Under the pieces are notes generated by a model. It was not told where the DNA came from, did not search any database, and saw only the letters and a program-made list of their open reading frames with translations. 64,000 bases of DNA from Haloplanus natans DSM 17983 (lineage in GTDB: Archaea; Halobacteriota; Halobacteria; Halobacteriales; Haloferacaceae): the NCBI RefSeq assembly GCF_000427685.1, contig NZ_KE386573.1, forward strand, positions 1,100,938-1,164,937, written 5' to 3'. How positions within the stretch are numbered: position 1 is the stretch's first letter; the number at the start of each line of letters is the position of its first letter. Made by a program: the position numbers and the translations under genes. Shown piece by piece: positions 43,163 through 52,634 of the stretch.

Positions 43163-44317
43163 ATGGATCGACGGACACGCGAGTATCTCTCGGGGCGCTT
43201 CGGTGACTACTATCGGAGCGCCGACCCGACGCTCCCGCCCGATCCCGACGCCCGCGAGTGGGGCCACATCCCGTGGACGCGCGGCGAGTCGACGACGATG
43301 GTCCGCCACCAGTCTATCTACGAACTCGGCGACCTGAGCGACTTCCTCGCGCGCGAGGCGCCGCGCCACGTCTACTTCTCCGCGGCGTGTTACGACGATC
43401 CGGGCGCGGACACGATGGACGAGAAGCGGTGGCGAGGCGCCGACCTCGTCTTCGACCTCGACGCCGACCATCTCCCGAGCGTCGACCCCGACGAGGCGAC
43501 GTACGCCGAGATGCTCGCGGCCTGCAAGGACGCCCTGGAGCGCCTGCTCGATCTGCTCGAAACCGACTTCGGGTTCGAGGACGTGACCGTCGTCTTCTCC
43601 GGCGGCCGCGGCTATCACGTCCACGTCCGCGACGACGGCCTTGCCGGTCTCGATTCGGCGGCCCGCCGCGAAATCGTCGACTACGTCCGCGCGGTCGACC
43701 TCGACGTCGAGGGTCTCGTCCGGACCCGCGCCGTCGGCGGGACGACCCGTCGCGAACTTCGCACGCAAGGCGGCTGGGGGCGGCGCACTCACCGCCGCCT
43801 CCAGCGGTTCGTCGACGAGTTGAGCGACCTGGAGGAGGCCGACGCCAAGGAACGTCTCATGGAGTTCGACGGCATCGGCGACGGACGGGCGACCACGCTG
43901 CTCGGCGCGTTCGACGGCGACGCCGTCGCGGACGGCAACGTCGAGGCCGGCGGCCCGGGGGCGCGAACGTTGGTCGAGGCGCTGGCCCGCGAGACGGTCG
44001 CCGCGGAGACGGCGCCCATCGACGAACCGGTGACGACGGACACTCACCGGTTGATCCGCCTGCCGGGGAGCCTCCACGGGGGGAGTGGGCTCGTCGTCCG
44101 CCGACTCGACCGGTCGGCCCTCGACGACTTCGACCCGCTGGTCGACGCCGTCCCCGAACGCTTCACCAGACGCTCGGTTCGGGTCGAGGTGACCGACCCC
44201 GGAACCGTCGAACTCGACGGCGACAGTTTTACCCTCGACGCCGGTGAGCAATCGGTACCGGAGTGTGTCGGCGTGTTCCTGATGACGCGCAATCGAGCCC
44301 GGAAGGTCAAAGAATGA
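43163..44317 (+). CDS. priS: DNA primase small subunit PriS
   Basis: 384 residues. The catalytic triad region LVFDLDADHLP (about 92-102) and the SGGRGYHVH motif (152-160) are typical of archaeo-eukaryotic primase. The protein makes RNA/DNA primers with PriL, which is not in the window. Its stop overlaps the GINS start (ATGA), giving the conserved archaeal priS-gins operon. Confidence 0.96.
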   Translation: MDRRTREYLSGRFGDYYRSADPTLPPDPDAREWGHIPWTRGESTTMVRHQSIYELGDLSDFLAREAPRHVYFSAACYDDPGADTMDEKRWRGADLVFDLDADHLPSVDPDEATYAEMLAACKDALERLLDLLETDFGFEDVTVVFSGGRGYHVHVRDDGLAGLDSAARREIVDYVRAVDLDVEGLVRTRAVGGTTRRELRTQGGWGRRTHRRLQRFVDELSDLEEADAKERLMEFDGIGDGRATTLLGAFDGDAVADGNVEAGGPGARTLVEALARETVAAETAPIDEPVTTDTHRLIRLPGSLHGGSGLVVRRLDRSALDDFDPLVDAVPERFTRRSVRVEVTDPGTVELDGDSFTLDAGEQSVPECVGVFLMTRNRARKVKE

Positions 44318-45120
44318 ACGTGGAGGAACTGCGCTCGGTCCAGCGCACCGAACGGCAGAAAGACAGTCTCCAGCACCTTCGGGACTCGTTTTATCGCGAC
44401 GTGGCCGACTACGTCGCCGAGCGCAAGGCCGAACGCAAGCGGATGGCCGCCGAGGCGGACGACCCCTTCTCCTCGCCGGAGGTGAGCCGCCTCACCGACG
44501 AAATCGAGACCGCCGAGGAGGTTGTCGAGAGCATCTACGAGCGGCGCGTCGGCAAAATAGTCAAGCGAGCGACGTTCGCCGCGGCGGGCATGGCCGCCGA
44601 GGACGAAGGGCTCACCAGCGAGGAGCGGGACCTGTTCGACGACCTGGTCACACGCATCGAGCGGAACCGCGAGACGGTGCTGGATACGCTGGCGGGCGAC
44701 GTGGGCGGCGCCGAGTCCGACTCGCCGGACGAGGGCACGCCCGACGAGTCGGCCCCGGCCCCGGACTCGACAGATCCCTCGCCGGCCGACGCGGCCGGGC
44801 GAGCGGAGTCGGAACCCTCGCCGCCGGCCGACGTGGCCCCGGCGCCCGACCCGGACGACTTGCTCGCGGAAGCGATGGGCGGGGACGCGCCGGCCGAGGA
44901 CGATCCGTCGCCGACGCCCGACGGCGACGCCCGCCCGGGCGCGGCGTCCGAATCGGCGCCCGACACCCAGCGCACCACCCTCCGCATCACTCGCGACGTG
45001 GGCGAGATATTCGGCGTCGACGAACGGGAGTACGACCTCGCCAACGAGGACGTGGTGACGCTCCCGACGCCGAACGCCGAGCCGTTGCTCGATCGGGACG
45101 CCGCCGAACGACTGGACTGA
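44314..45120 (+). CDS. GINS complex protein
   Basis: 268 residues from ATG 44314. The helical A-domain of about 110 residues (MNVEELRSVQRTERQKD, SIYERRVGKIVKRATF) is followed by an acidic Pro/Ser-rich linker (130-225). The C-terminal B-domain has TTLRITRDVGEIFGVD. The A-then-B order marks the archaeal Gins51-type. GINS links MCM helicase and polymerase at the fork. It is fused to priS by a start-stop overlap. Confidence 0.92.
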   Translation: MNVEELRSVQRTERQKDSLQHLRDSFYRDVADYVAERKAERKRMAAEADDPFSSPEVSRLTDEIETAEEVVESIYERRVGKIVKRATFAAAGMAAEDEGLTSEERDLFDDLVTRIERNRETVLDTLAGDVGGAESDSPDEGTPDESAPAPDSTDPSPADAAGRAESEPSPPADVAPAPDPDDLLAEAMGGDAPAEDDPSPTPDGDARPGAASESAPDTQRTTLRITRDVGEIFGVDEREYDLANEDVVTLPTPNAEPLLDRDAAERLD

Positions 45121-45158
45121 TTCGTGCTATCGACGGTCGAAAATCGTGAGCGACGCGG

Positions 45159-46424
45159 TTAGTCGTCGCGTGGAAGCAGTCGCGCGCCGACGAGGCCGAC
45201 GACCACCATCCCAGCGACGGCGCCGAGGATCGACAGCCCGGGGAACGAAGGGATGGCGGCGCTGGCGGACGGCGCCGTCTCCGCTGTGGCCCCGCGGTCC
45301 GTATCTCCCCCCGCGGCTGCGCCCGCCTCGTTCCCGCCGGACGCCACGCTCGCGCCCGTCGCGTTCTGCGTGCGCGCACCGTCGAGGTCGAACCGGATCG
45401 TCTCACCCGCGTCGATCGGCCCGTCGCTGGTGAGCAGCGGGATCGGCGCTTCGCCGACGCGGAGGTTCCGAGAGTGGTCGACCGTGTTCGGATCGTAGCC
45501 CTGGACGACGACGGTGAGCGACGCGGTGTCACGAAGCGGCGCCGTCTCGACCCGCGTCCCGTCGAGGTCGGCGGCGACCCCGACCCGCGCGGTGGCGTTC
45601 GCGGGGACGGAGACGTTGACCTGGACCCCGCCGTCGGTCCGCCGGTACTCTGCCTCCTGTCCCCCGGCCATCGCCGCGTACGGCGTGGCGTCCGCCGGGA
45701 CGGGGAGTTCGACCACCCCGACGAAGGGGCGGTCGGTCGGGTTCCGGAGGGTAATCGTCCCGATCACGCTCGGGACGCTCGTCCCGTTCGCCGGCGGCAC
45801 GACCTGCAACACGTACGGCGTCCGGCTGTCGTTGGCGATCCGGAGAACGGACGCGTCCGCGGTCGGCGGGCGCGCCACGAGGCTGACGGTCCCACTCTCG
45901 GACGCCTCGACGGTCGCCCGATAGCCGACGCCGTCGACGGTCGCCCGGACGCGGTAGGTCTCCGTCTCCTCGACCGGTCCGACCCTGAACCGGCCGTCGC
46001 CGTCGGTTTCGGTTTCCGTCACGACGAAGCCCTGGTCGTCGGTCACCCGAATGGGTACGCCGGAGAGGGGCGTCCCCGAGGCGTCCGCGACGCGCCCGCC
46101 GACCGATCCCGAGAGGCTGAGCGACGCGCTCGTGGTGTTGCGGAGCATTTCGTAGTGGGTCGTGCTCCCGTATGCGACCCGGACGGCGTACGCCGACGCT
46201 TCGGCGACGTCGACCGAGAACGACGACCCCTGCACCGTCGTCCGTGCGGGGGGGCCGGCGCGTTGCTGGGTCGCGGTGACGGGAACGACGGTCACCTGGG
46301 CGCCGTCGGCACTGCCGCCGTCGACGGTGACGGTGCCCGAAACGGACACCGTCGACTGCGCCGCGGCGGTCGGGGCGGCGGCGACACAGGCGAGGACGAC
46401 GACGAGTGCGAGGAGGCGCTTCAT
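45159..46424 (-). CDS. secreted or surface protein of the cytochrome c maturation operon
   Basis: 421 residues. Signal peptide of about 22 residues (MKRLLALVVVLACVAAAPTAAAQ). A carboxypeptidase-regulatory-like beta sandwich follows (about 100-165: GRVADASGTPLSGVPIRVTDD...DGDGRFRVG), then a second beta domain, a low-complexity linker and a C-terminal helix (LSILGAVAGMVVVGLVGARLL) that anchors it. Its start overlaps the CcmF stop by one base. It therefore belongs to the operon of thioredoxin and CcmF, and may help present the apocytochrome. No CcmH-like CxxC is present. Confidence 0.75.
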   Translation of the reverse strand: MKRLLALVVVLACVAAAPTAAAQSTVSVSGTVTVDGGSADGAQVTVVPVTATQQRAGPPARTTVQGSSFSVDVAEASAYAVRVAYGSTTHYEMLRNTTSASLSLSGSVGGRVADASGTPLSGVPIRVTDDQGFVVTETETDGDGRFRVGPVEETETYRVRATVDGVGYRATVEASESGTVSLVARPPTADASVLRIANDSRTPYVLQVVPPANGTSVPSVIGTITLRNPTDRPFVGVVELPVPADATPYAAMAGGQEAEYRRTDGGVQVNVSVPANATARVGVAADLDGTRVETAPLRDTASLTVVVQGYDPNTVDHSRNLRVGEAPIPLLTSDGPIDAGETIRFDLDGARTQNATGASVASGGNEAGAAAGGDTDRGATAETAPSASAAIPSFPGLSILGAVAGMVVVGLVGARLLPRDD

Positions 46425-48823
46425 CAGTCCGCCACCTCCGGGTTCGCGTCGCGGGCCGTCCCACGAACCGCCGTGTCGGTCACCGCGCCGTGGCGCGGGT
46501 CGAAGAGGGCAACGAGGCTCATCCCGAGGAGCAGCGAGACGATGGCGAGTCGCATGAGCGTGACGAAGGGAATCCGCTTGACAGTGATCGAGGCGGTGCC
46601 GTCGCTGACTCCGGCGATGACGTACGTATCGGCGAGGAGACCGCGGTCGATGACGACGTCCCTGATCTGCATACCGCCCTGTTCGGGATAGCGTCGCTGT
46701 CCGGCGATGCCGGAGGCGCGGAGCCGGTCACCCTCGTACACCGCGAGCGAGACGCCCTCCGCGACGACGCGGGTCGGGACGACGCTCTCGGGCGGGTCGG
46801 CCGTCGGCCCGACCGTCTTCGGCCCCGCGAGGACGACGGCGTCCGCGCTCGGCACGAAGTCCCACATCAGGCGCCCCCGAGCGACGATGCGTTCGCCGGT
46901 CGTCACCGGGACCGTCGTCCCGTTGCCGGCGAGGCCGATCCAGACGTTCGAGCCGTCGAGTTGGACGACCGTCGCCCGCGGCCCCTCGCGAACGTCGGTC
47001 ACTCGCCCGTGGACCGTCTGGACGGAGCCGTTCAACGAGGAGCCGCGCCGCACCACCTGCTCGGTCGAGAGCGCGTGCGTCCCGACCGCCGGGTCCTGCG
47101 GGAACTCGGTCCGGGAGTGACCGAGGACCCGGACCGAGTAGTCGGAACCGGGAACCGCCTGCCGGGACGTGTCCATCGATCCGTCCCCGACGCCGGTCGC
47201 CATCACGGACGCCTGCCCGGCGAAGACGTACATGAAGGGAAGGGAGAGGACGAGCAGCGCCGCACCGACGTGGATGAGGCTTATCCCCATCTGCTTCAGT
47301 CTCGCGTTGCGGGAGGCCGCCGTCCGGATTCGGCCGCCGGTCCGTTTCACGGTCCCGAGGATGGCGTAGGCGACGGGCGGCAGCACCGACGCAGCGCTCG
47401 CCGACCCGACGAGTCGGTAGACGACGGCGTCGTCCGGTCGGGTCGACGCCAGTTGCCACATCTCGGTGGGGGCGACGAACGCGCCGACGAGCGTGGCGAC
47501 GGTGAAGGCGCCGAGACCGGCGAGCGCTCGCGTACGTCCCGCGGCTTCGTAGTCCATGTAGAACCCGAGAAGCAGGAGGAGGCCGAGGACGAGCGGGTAG
47601 CTCCAGAGGTTGTAGTAGCGCGCTTCGACCGAGACTTCGAGCCCGGTGATCGCGTTCCGGAGCAGCGGGAAGGAAAGTCCCCAAAGCGAGACGAAGGTGA
47701 GGAGGCCGAAACCGAGGACGGCGAGGTGGACGAGGTTCGCACGGCGGAGCCACCGGCCGTCGGCCCCGTCGTCGGCTCCATCGTCCGGTTGGAGCAGCCA
47801 GTAGGTCACCGGGGCGAGGACGCCGAGCGCAGCGGTCAGCGCCATGAGGAGGAGGAAGGCGGCGCCGATACCGCCGTCGGCGAAGGAGTGGACGCTCCGG
47901 AAGACGCCGCTCCGGACGACCGACGTGGTGTACACCGCGAGCGCGAACACCGTCGCGGTCATCGCGGGCGCGAGGACGCGGTAGCGACCCGTCGGCTCGT
48001 AGGCGCTGACGGCATGGAGCGTCGCGGTCAGGAAGAGCCACGGGATCAGGATCGCCGTCTCGACGGGGTCCCACGCCCAGATGCCGCCCCACCCGAGGAC
48101 GGTGTAAGACCAGAGGCCACCGAGCGCGACCGCGGCGGTCAGAAACAGCCAGCTCAGGCGGAGCCAGCGCGTGACGCTCCCGTGCCACGTCGGGAAGACG
48201 CCGCCGTTCCCCCGGAACAGCGAGACGAAGTGAGCCGCCCCGATGGCGAACGGCATCGCCAGGAGGGCGTAGGCGGTAAACATCACGGGCGGGTGGATCG
48301 CCATGTACGGATCGACCAGCAGGGGGTTCAGTCCCTGGCCGGACGTGGGCACGAACCCCGGCGGGGCGCCGGGGAATGCCGTCCGAATCGACGCGAACGG
48401 GCTCTGGGCCAACAACATGCCGGTGAAGTACGCGACGAGGCCGAGCGTGAGGCCGTGAATCAGCTTGGCGTGTCGGTCGGGGATGCCGCGAACCGCGCCA
48501 GCGATCATCGCCACGACCGAGACGATGGCCGCCCACAGCAACACCGACCCCTCGTTGGCGGCGTAGACGCCGGTTACCCGGTAGAGCAACGGCAGGTACG
48601 AGGCGGTGTTCTCCCAGACGTAGGCGTTCGAGTAGTCGGTCGTCACGAACTGATACGTGAGGTGGAGCAACGCCGAGACGAGCAAGACGGCGGCCGCCGC
48701 GGTGAGTTTCGGGACGTGTGCGACGTACGCGTCGTCGTCGGCGACGTAGGCACGACCCAGGAGGCCGGCCGCCGAGAGCGACGCGCCGAAGGCGAGTCCG
48801 AGCAGGACCGTCCCGACGTTCAT
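46424..48823 (-). CDS. ccmF: cytochrome c heme lyase CcmF
   Basis: 799 residues with about 14-15 membrane segments. The heme-handling WWD domain is GWGGIWAWDPVE near residue 240, with histidines in VDPYMAIHPPVMF and NEGSVLLWAAIVS around it. A large non-membrane domain lies near 520-770. In System I, CcmF attaches heme to the CxxCH of apocytochromes. It overlaps the upstream thioredoxin stop by four bases and the downstream gene by one. Confidence 0.94.
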   Translation of the reverse strand: MNVGTVLLGLAFGASLSAAGLLGRAYVADDDAYVAHVPKLTAAAAVLLVSALLHLTYQFVTTDYSNAYVWENTASYLPLLYRVTGVYAANEGSVLLWAAIVSVVAMIAGAVRGIPDRHAKLIHGLTLGLVAYFTGMLLAQSPFASIRTAFPGAPPGFVPTSGQGLNPLLVDPYMAIHPPVMFTAYALLAMPFAIGAAHFVSLFRGNGGVFPTWHGSVTRWLRLSWLFLTAAVALGGLWSYTVLGWGGIWAWDPVETAILIPWLFLTATLHAVSAYEPTGRYRVLAPAMTATVFALAVYTTSVVRSGVFRSVHSFADGGIGAAFLLLMALTAALGVLAPVTYWLLQPDDGADDGADGRWLRRANLVHLAVLGFGLLTFVSLWGLSFPLLRNAITGLEVSVEARYYNLWSYPLVLGLLLLLGFYMDYEAAGRTRALAGLGAFTVATLVGAFVAPTEMWQLASTRPDDAVVYRLVGSASAASVLPPVAYAILGTVKRTGGRIRTAASRNARLKQMGISLIHVGAALLVLSLPFMYVFAGQASVMATGVGDGSMDTSRQAVPGSDYSVRVLGHSRTEFPQDPAVGTHALSTEQVVRRGSSLNGSVQTVHGRVTDVREGPRATVVQLDGSNVWIGLAGNGTTVPVTTGERIVARGRLMWDFVPSADAVVLAGPKTVGPTADPPESVVPTRVVAEGVSLAVYEGDRLRASGIAGQRRYPEQGGMQIRDVVIDRGLLADTYVIAGVSDGTASITVKRIPFVTLMRLAIVSLLLGMSLVALFDPRHGAVTDTAVRGTARDANPEVAD

Positions 48824-49299
48824 GACGACCCACCCGAGTAGCGTTGCTCGGCCGTGTCGAGATAGGAGAGGAAATCCTCGGTCCCGGCGTAGCCGTTGAT
48901 CCGGACCAGCACCTCACCGTCGGGCGTGATGACGACGTGCTGGGGCGGGTAGTTGACGTTGTACTCCCGTTGCATCCGGGACGCGGCTCCGCCGTCGTCG
49001 TCCAGGTTCACCGCCACCTTCACGAAGTCGTCGAGCGCCGACTGCACCGCCGGATCGGCGTACACCTCCCGGTTGTAGTCCTCACAGTAGGTACACCACG
49101 TCGTCCAGAAGTAGACGACGATCGGTTTCCCCTCGGCCGCCGCAGTCTCCTCGGCGGCCGTCACGTCCGTCTGCCAGCGCGTGTCCCCGTGATACGAGTA
49201 GTTCTCGTCGCTCAGCGTGGGCGCTGCATGCATCGAAAAATACCCAATACTAAGCAAGACCACGAAGAAGGCGAGCGTCATCGCCTTTCGAGGCTTCAT
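48820..49299 (-). CDS. membrane-anchored thioredoxin-like protein (CcmG-like)
   Basis: 159 residues from ATG 49299. The N-terminal anchor helix is about 8-27. The thioredoxin fold carries WCTYC (about residues 72-76) and a PPQHVVI cis-Pro loop. It faces outward and likely reduces the disulfide of apocytochrome CxxCH with electrons from CcdA. It is the first gene of the three-gene minus-strand operon ending in the surface protein. Confidence 0.87.
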   Translation of the reverse strand: MKPRKAMTLAFFVVLLSIGYFSMHAAPTLSDENYSYHGDTRWQTDVTAAEETAAAEGKPIVVYFWTTWCTYCEDYNREVYADPAVQSALDDFVKVAVNLDDDGGAASRMQREYNVNYPPQHVVITPDGEVLVRINGYAGTEDFLSYLDTAEQRYSGGSS

Positions 49300-49612
49300 T
49301 GGTGACCGCCAGTAACGGCTTCCCCTAGTAAAACCTACTGTCTCTTCGCTCGCACTGAAAAATCAAGACGGCTACGAGAGCCGATTAGAGGTCCGATGAA
49401 CGCTAAATTCGGCGTCGACAAGTCGTCGGCAGCGAACGAACGAATCGGCCGCGTTTTTCGGAGTGAGAAAATCCGCAAAGGATACTTGTAGGGTCGAATC
49501 TCGGCGAGAAAAACGGAGGAAGGTTTATATTGGATGTGTAGATATAGCGAATTACTACGCGCGAGCGGACCACAACTATGACAGGTACATTCGAACGATC
49601 GGTGACACACGC
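49300..49612. other. divergent promoter region of the cytochrome locus
   Basis: About 310 bases between the CcmG-like gene (minus) and the cytochrome gene (plus). AT-rich for this genome. A TATA-like TTTATAT lies at 49524-49530. I see no clear operator. Confidence 0.5.
49524..49530 (+). promoter_or_regulatory. TATA-like box of cytochrome c operon
   Basis: TTTATAT in an AT-rich stretch about 85 bases before ATG 49613; it implies a leader of about 60 bases if used. Confidence 0.4.
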
Positions 49613-51031
49613 ATGAGTCAGGGCGACTCGACGCTCCTGCTCAAACCCGCGCTCCTTCTCGTCGGGACGGTTGCCGCTGCGGTCGTCCTGGTGTTCGCCC
49701 TCAACGGCGTCCTCGCGTACCTCGGTGTCGGTGCGGTCGGCCCCGGGGCACCGGCGACCCAGGCCGGCGGCCCGACGACGCCGGGAGCGAGCAACGCCAG
49801 CGGCGGCGGTGCCGGTGGTAGCGGCGCCGCCGGTGGCGTTCGAGCACTTCCGGCGACGTTCAGCGGGCAGAAGTGGTACAGTGAGGACCTGCGCGATCAG
49901 GAGTTCAAATACAAGGACCCGAACGCGGGCGCGGAAATCGAGTTCCAGCCCAAGAAGATGAACAACTCGACGTTGCCCGACAACGAGAAACGGGCCGAAC
50001 TCATCCGTGAGGGGCGGAGCCTGTTCGCCAACACCTCGGAGGAGATGCCCGAACACGTCGGCAACGATCTGTCGTGTGCGAACTGCCACGGCGGCGGTGA
50101 CCTGCCGACGACGACCGGCATGGTCGGCCAGGACATCGACATGATCCCGCTGGTCGGCACCGCCGCGGGCTACCCCGAGTGGACGGGCCGCACCGAGCGT
50201 ATGCGCGATATGCGCCAGCGTATCATGGGTTGTTTCCTCCGGAGCATGAACGCCCCCGGCTCGGCCGAGGGCGTCCCGGCCTACGACAGCCGCGAGATTC
50301 AGGCGATGGAGTCGTACATGGTCTGGCTGAACAAGGGGACTCCGAGCAGTCGCGTCCCCTACTGGCGCCACCTGGAGAAACCGGAAGGTGACGAGAAGGT
50401 GCCGGTGCCCGAGGTCAACCCCGTCCGCGGGGCCGAACTCTACCTCGAGAACTGCGCGTCCTGTCACGGCGCGGACGGACAGGGTATCGAGGGGCAGTAC
50501 CCGCCGCTGTGGGGCGAGGGCTCGTTCAACGACGGCGCCGGTATGGGGCGGATGTACACCTCGGCCGCGTTCATCCGCGAAGCCATGCCTTACGGCGCGG
50601 GTCACACGTTCTCGAACTGGGAGGACGTCCAGGACGTCGCCGGATTCATGAACGCTCACAAGCGACCGCACCTGCCGCGCCAGCCCAAAGACTGGGCCGT
50701 GTCGGGTGCCCCCGACGAGGGCATCTACTACAAGCGCGTCCAGCAGCGACACGGCTACGACATGAATCCGATGACGAAGAAGCTGATGCTGGCGGGCATC
50801 CCCATCGACGACTCGAAGCTCACCGCGGAGATGATCCCGGAGGATACGAGTCGGTACGACCAGCCGCTCCGTAACGGGTCGGTCGACGGCTCGTGGCAGA
50901 CCACCTGGATCCGGACGTACGAGACAGTCGGAAACGAAACGTCGACGAACGCGACGGCTTCGAACCAGTCGGCCGTCGCGACATCGGGTGCGGTCTCGTC
51001 GGCGATAGAGGGGTCGCACGCGGCCAGCTGA
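49613..51031 (+). CDS. membrane-anchored diheme cytochrome c, TsdA-like
   Basis: 472 residues from ATG 49613. An anchor helix (about 9-33) and a Gly/Ala/Thr linker precede two heme domains, with CANCH at 155-159 and CASCH at 281-285. Cys207, within RIMGCFLRSMN, lies 48 residues after the first heme histidine. In thiosulfate dehydrogenase TsdA a Cys about 40-50 residues beyond the first CxxCH is the axial ligand of the active-site heme. Oxidation of thiosulfate to tetrathionate is therefore the best guess; a general diheme electron carrier is the alternative. It heads the plus-strand ccdA-ccmC-ccmD operon. Confidence 0.85.
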   Translation: MSQGDSTLLLKPALLLVGTVAAAVVLVFALNGVLAYLGVGAVGPGAPATQAGGPTTPGASNASGGGAGGSGAAGGVRALPATFSGQKWYSEDLRDQEFKYKDPNAGAEIEFQPKKMNNSTLPDNEKRAELIREGRSLFANTSEEMPEHVGNDLSCANCHGGGDLPTTTGMVGQDIDMIPLVGTAAGYPEWTGRTERMRDMRQRIMGCFLRSMNAPGSAEGVPAYDSREIQAMESYMVWLNKGTPSSRVPYWRHLEKPEGDEKVPVPEVNPVRGAELYLENCASCHGADGQGIEGQYPPLWGEGSFNDGAGMGRMYTSAAFIREAMPYGAGHTFSNWEDVQDVAGFMNAHKRPHLPRQPKDWAVSGAPDEGIYYKRVQQRHGYDMNPMTKKLMLAGIPIDDSKLTAEMIPEDTSRYDQPLRNGSVDGSWQTTWIRTYETVGNETSTNATASNQSAVATSGAVSSAIEGSHAAS

Positions 51032-51055
51032 CACACCGCACTGGACTACGGACCG

Positions 51056-51736
51056 ATGCTCGAAACACCCTCCACGCTTGCGGTCTTTTTCGCCGGCGTC
51101 CTGACGATACTGACACCGTGTTGTCTGCCGATGATCCCCGTCCTCGTCGTCGGCGCGAACGGACACCGATTCCGGCCGGTCCTCATCGTCACGGGGAGCA
51201 CGCTGACGTTTACCGCCCTCGGCGTGGTGACTGGCTCCCTCGGGTCGGTAACGCCCGAGACGATCCGCGCTCCCTTCGCCGTCCTCATGCTCGCGTTCGG
51301 CGTCGTGCTCGCGGACGACGACGTGAACGCGGCGTACAGCCGGTACGCCTCCCGGCTCGCCGGGCGGGCGACGGCCCTGACCGGGCGAGTCGACGAGGAC
51401 CGCCACCCGCTCGCGAACGCCTTCGTGGTCGGCCTGTTGCTCGGCGTCATCTGGCTACCCTGTGTCGGCCCCGTCCTCGGGGGCGTCCTCGCGTACGTCG
51501 GATCGACCGAGGGCGTCGTCGGCGGCGCCGGCCTCCTCTTTACTTACGGCGTCGGGTTCTCGCTGCCGCTGCTCGGCGTGGCCTACGCCGGGCGGGCGGG
51601 CGGGCGCCGACTCCTCGACTGGCGGCCCGGGGCTGGCTTTCGAACCGCCACCGGGTACGCGTTCGTCCTGCTCGGACTGGCCGTGCTCTTCGATATCGAC
51701 AAACTCGCGCTCGCGTCGCTGACTGACACGCTCTAA
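51056..51736 (+). CDS. ccdA: CcdA-type thiol-disulfide transporter
   Basis: 226 residues with six hydrophobic segments. The two redox cysteines sit in TILTPCCLPMIPVL (near residue 22) and VIWLPCVGPVLGG (near 139), the CcdA/DsbD hallmark. It passes electrons from cytosolic thioredoxin across the membrane to the CcmG-like protein. It starts 24 bases after the cytochrome gene and lies five bases before ccmC. Confidence 0.92.
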   Translation: MLETPSTLAVFFAGVLTILTPCCLPMIPVLVVGANGHRFRPVLIVTGSTLTFTALGVVTGSLGSVTPETIRAPFAVLMLAFGVVLADDDVNAAYSRYASRLAGRATALTGRVDEDRHPLANAFVVGLLLGVIWLPCVGPVLGGVLAYVGSTEGVVGGAGLLFTYGVGFSLPLLGVAYAGRAGGRRLLDWRPGAGFRTATGYAFVLLGLAVLFDIDKLALASLTDTL

Positions 51737-51741
51737 CAGCC

Positions 51742-52509
51742 ATGACTACTGACCAACGAAACGAACGGAATCGATCGCGGTCGAATCGCTTCAGCGCCGC
51801 GCGGATCGTCGGCCGAATCACCGGGCTCCTCCACCGCGTCACCCGGAGCCGGGCCGTGAAGTGGGGGGCGCTCCTGTTCGGGACGCTCTCGTTCGTCCTG
51901 GTGTTCGGCCACGCGTCGAAGACGATGTACGGCATCGAACACGGCGGCAACCTGCTCGCTTACTGGCATATCGCCCTCGCGTGGGTGGCCTCGGCGGCGC
52001 TCGGCACGACGTTCCTCGGGAGCGTGCTCTTCCTCCGATACCGGGGGCGCTTCTGGAGCCGCCTCGCCCACAGCGCCGGGGAACTCGGCTTCCTCTTCGC
52101 GACGCTGACGCTCCTGCTGGGAAGTGCGTGGGGGAAGGTCATCTGGAACTCGTGGTGGGAGTGGACGGACGTTCGCCTCGTCACCTTCCTGATCGTGTGG
52201 TTCATCTACGCTGGCTATCTCGTGGTGTCGTCGGCGACGGACCCGAACACGGGCGACCGCTACACCGCGGTGTACGGCGTCGTCGGCTTCGTCACGGTTC
52301 CCATCTCCTATGCCTCGACGCGGCTGTGGACGCCCACGTTCCACGAGACGACCATCGGGAACCCGGAGGTCAGCGCGAACATCGGCCCGACGACGCTGCT
52401 CGTAACCGTCGTCGCGGCGACTCTCCTGTACGTCTACCTCCTCGGCGTTCGGATTCGGGTGCACGAAGTCGAAGACCGTCTCCGCGGACTCACCGGTGGG
52501 AGGAGGTGA
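51742..52509 (+). CDS. ccmC: heme exporter component CcmC
   Basis: 255 residues with six membrane segments after a basic N-terminus of about 40 residues. The WWD motif is WGKVIWNSWWEWTDVRL (about 130-146), with flanking histidines such as H71 and H76-like positions in GIEHGGNLLAYWH. CcmC hands heme to CcmE. The operon order ccdA-ccmC-ccmD supports the call. Confidence 0.92.
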   Translation: MTTDQRNERNRSRSNRFSAARIVGRITGLLHRVTRSRAVKWGALLFGTLSFVLVFGHASKTMYGIEHGGNLLAYWHIALAWVASAALGTTFLGSVLFLRYRGRFWSRLAHSAGELGFLFATLTLLLGSAWGKVIWNSWWEWTDVRLVTFLIVWFIYAGYLVVSSATDPNTGDRYTAVYGVVGFVTVPISYASTRLWTPTFHETTIGNPEVSANIGPTTLLVTVVAATLLYVYLLGVRIRVHEVEDRLRGLTGGRR

Positions 52510-52513
52510 TCGT

Positions 52514-52630
52514 ATGGAACCACTCCTCCTGTTCGGTTACACGGCGCTTTTCCTCGCGCTGTTCGGGTACGCGGCGTACCTCCAGCGCAAGCTGGGCCGC
52601 GTCGAGCGACGGCTGAACGACCTCCGGTAG
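52514..52630 (+). CDS. ccmD: CcmD-like small membrane protein
   Basis: 38 residues from ATG 52514, four bases after the ccmC stop. One hydrophobic helix (LLLFGYTALFLALFGYAAY) and a basic tail (QRKLGRVERRLNDLR) match CcmD, which stabilises the CcmABC complex. The location right after ccmC makes the call likely. Confidence 0.82.
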   Translation: MEPLLLFGYTALFLALFGYAAYLQRKLGRVERRLNDLR

Positions 52631-52634
52631 GCCG

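Noticed and set aside
46406-48841. 811-codon frame opposite ccmF
   Set aside because: Extremely Arg/Glu/Asp-rich nonsense typical of antisense frames in high-GC genes; ccmF on the other strand is certain.
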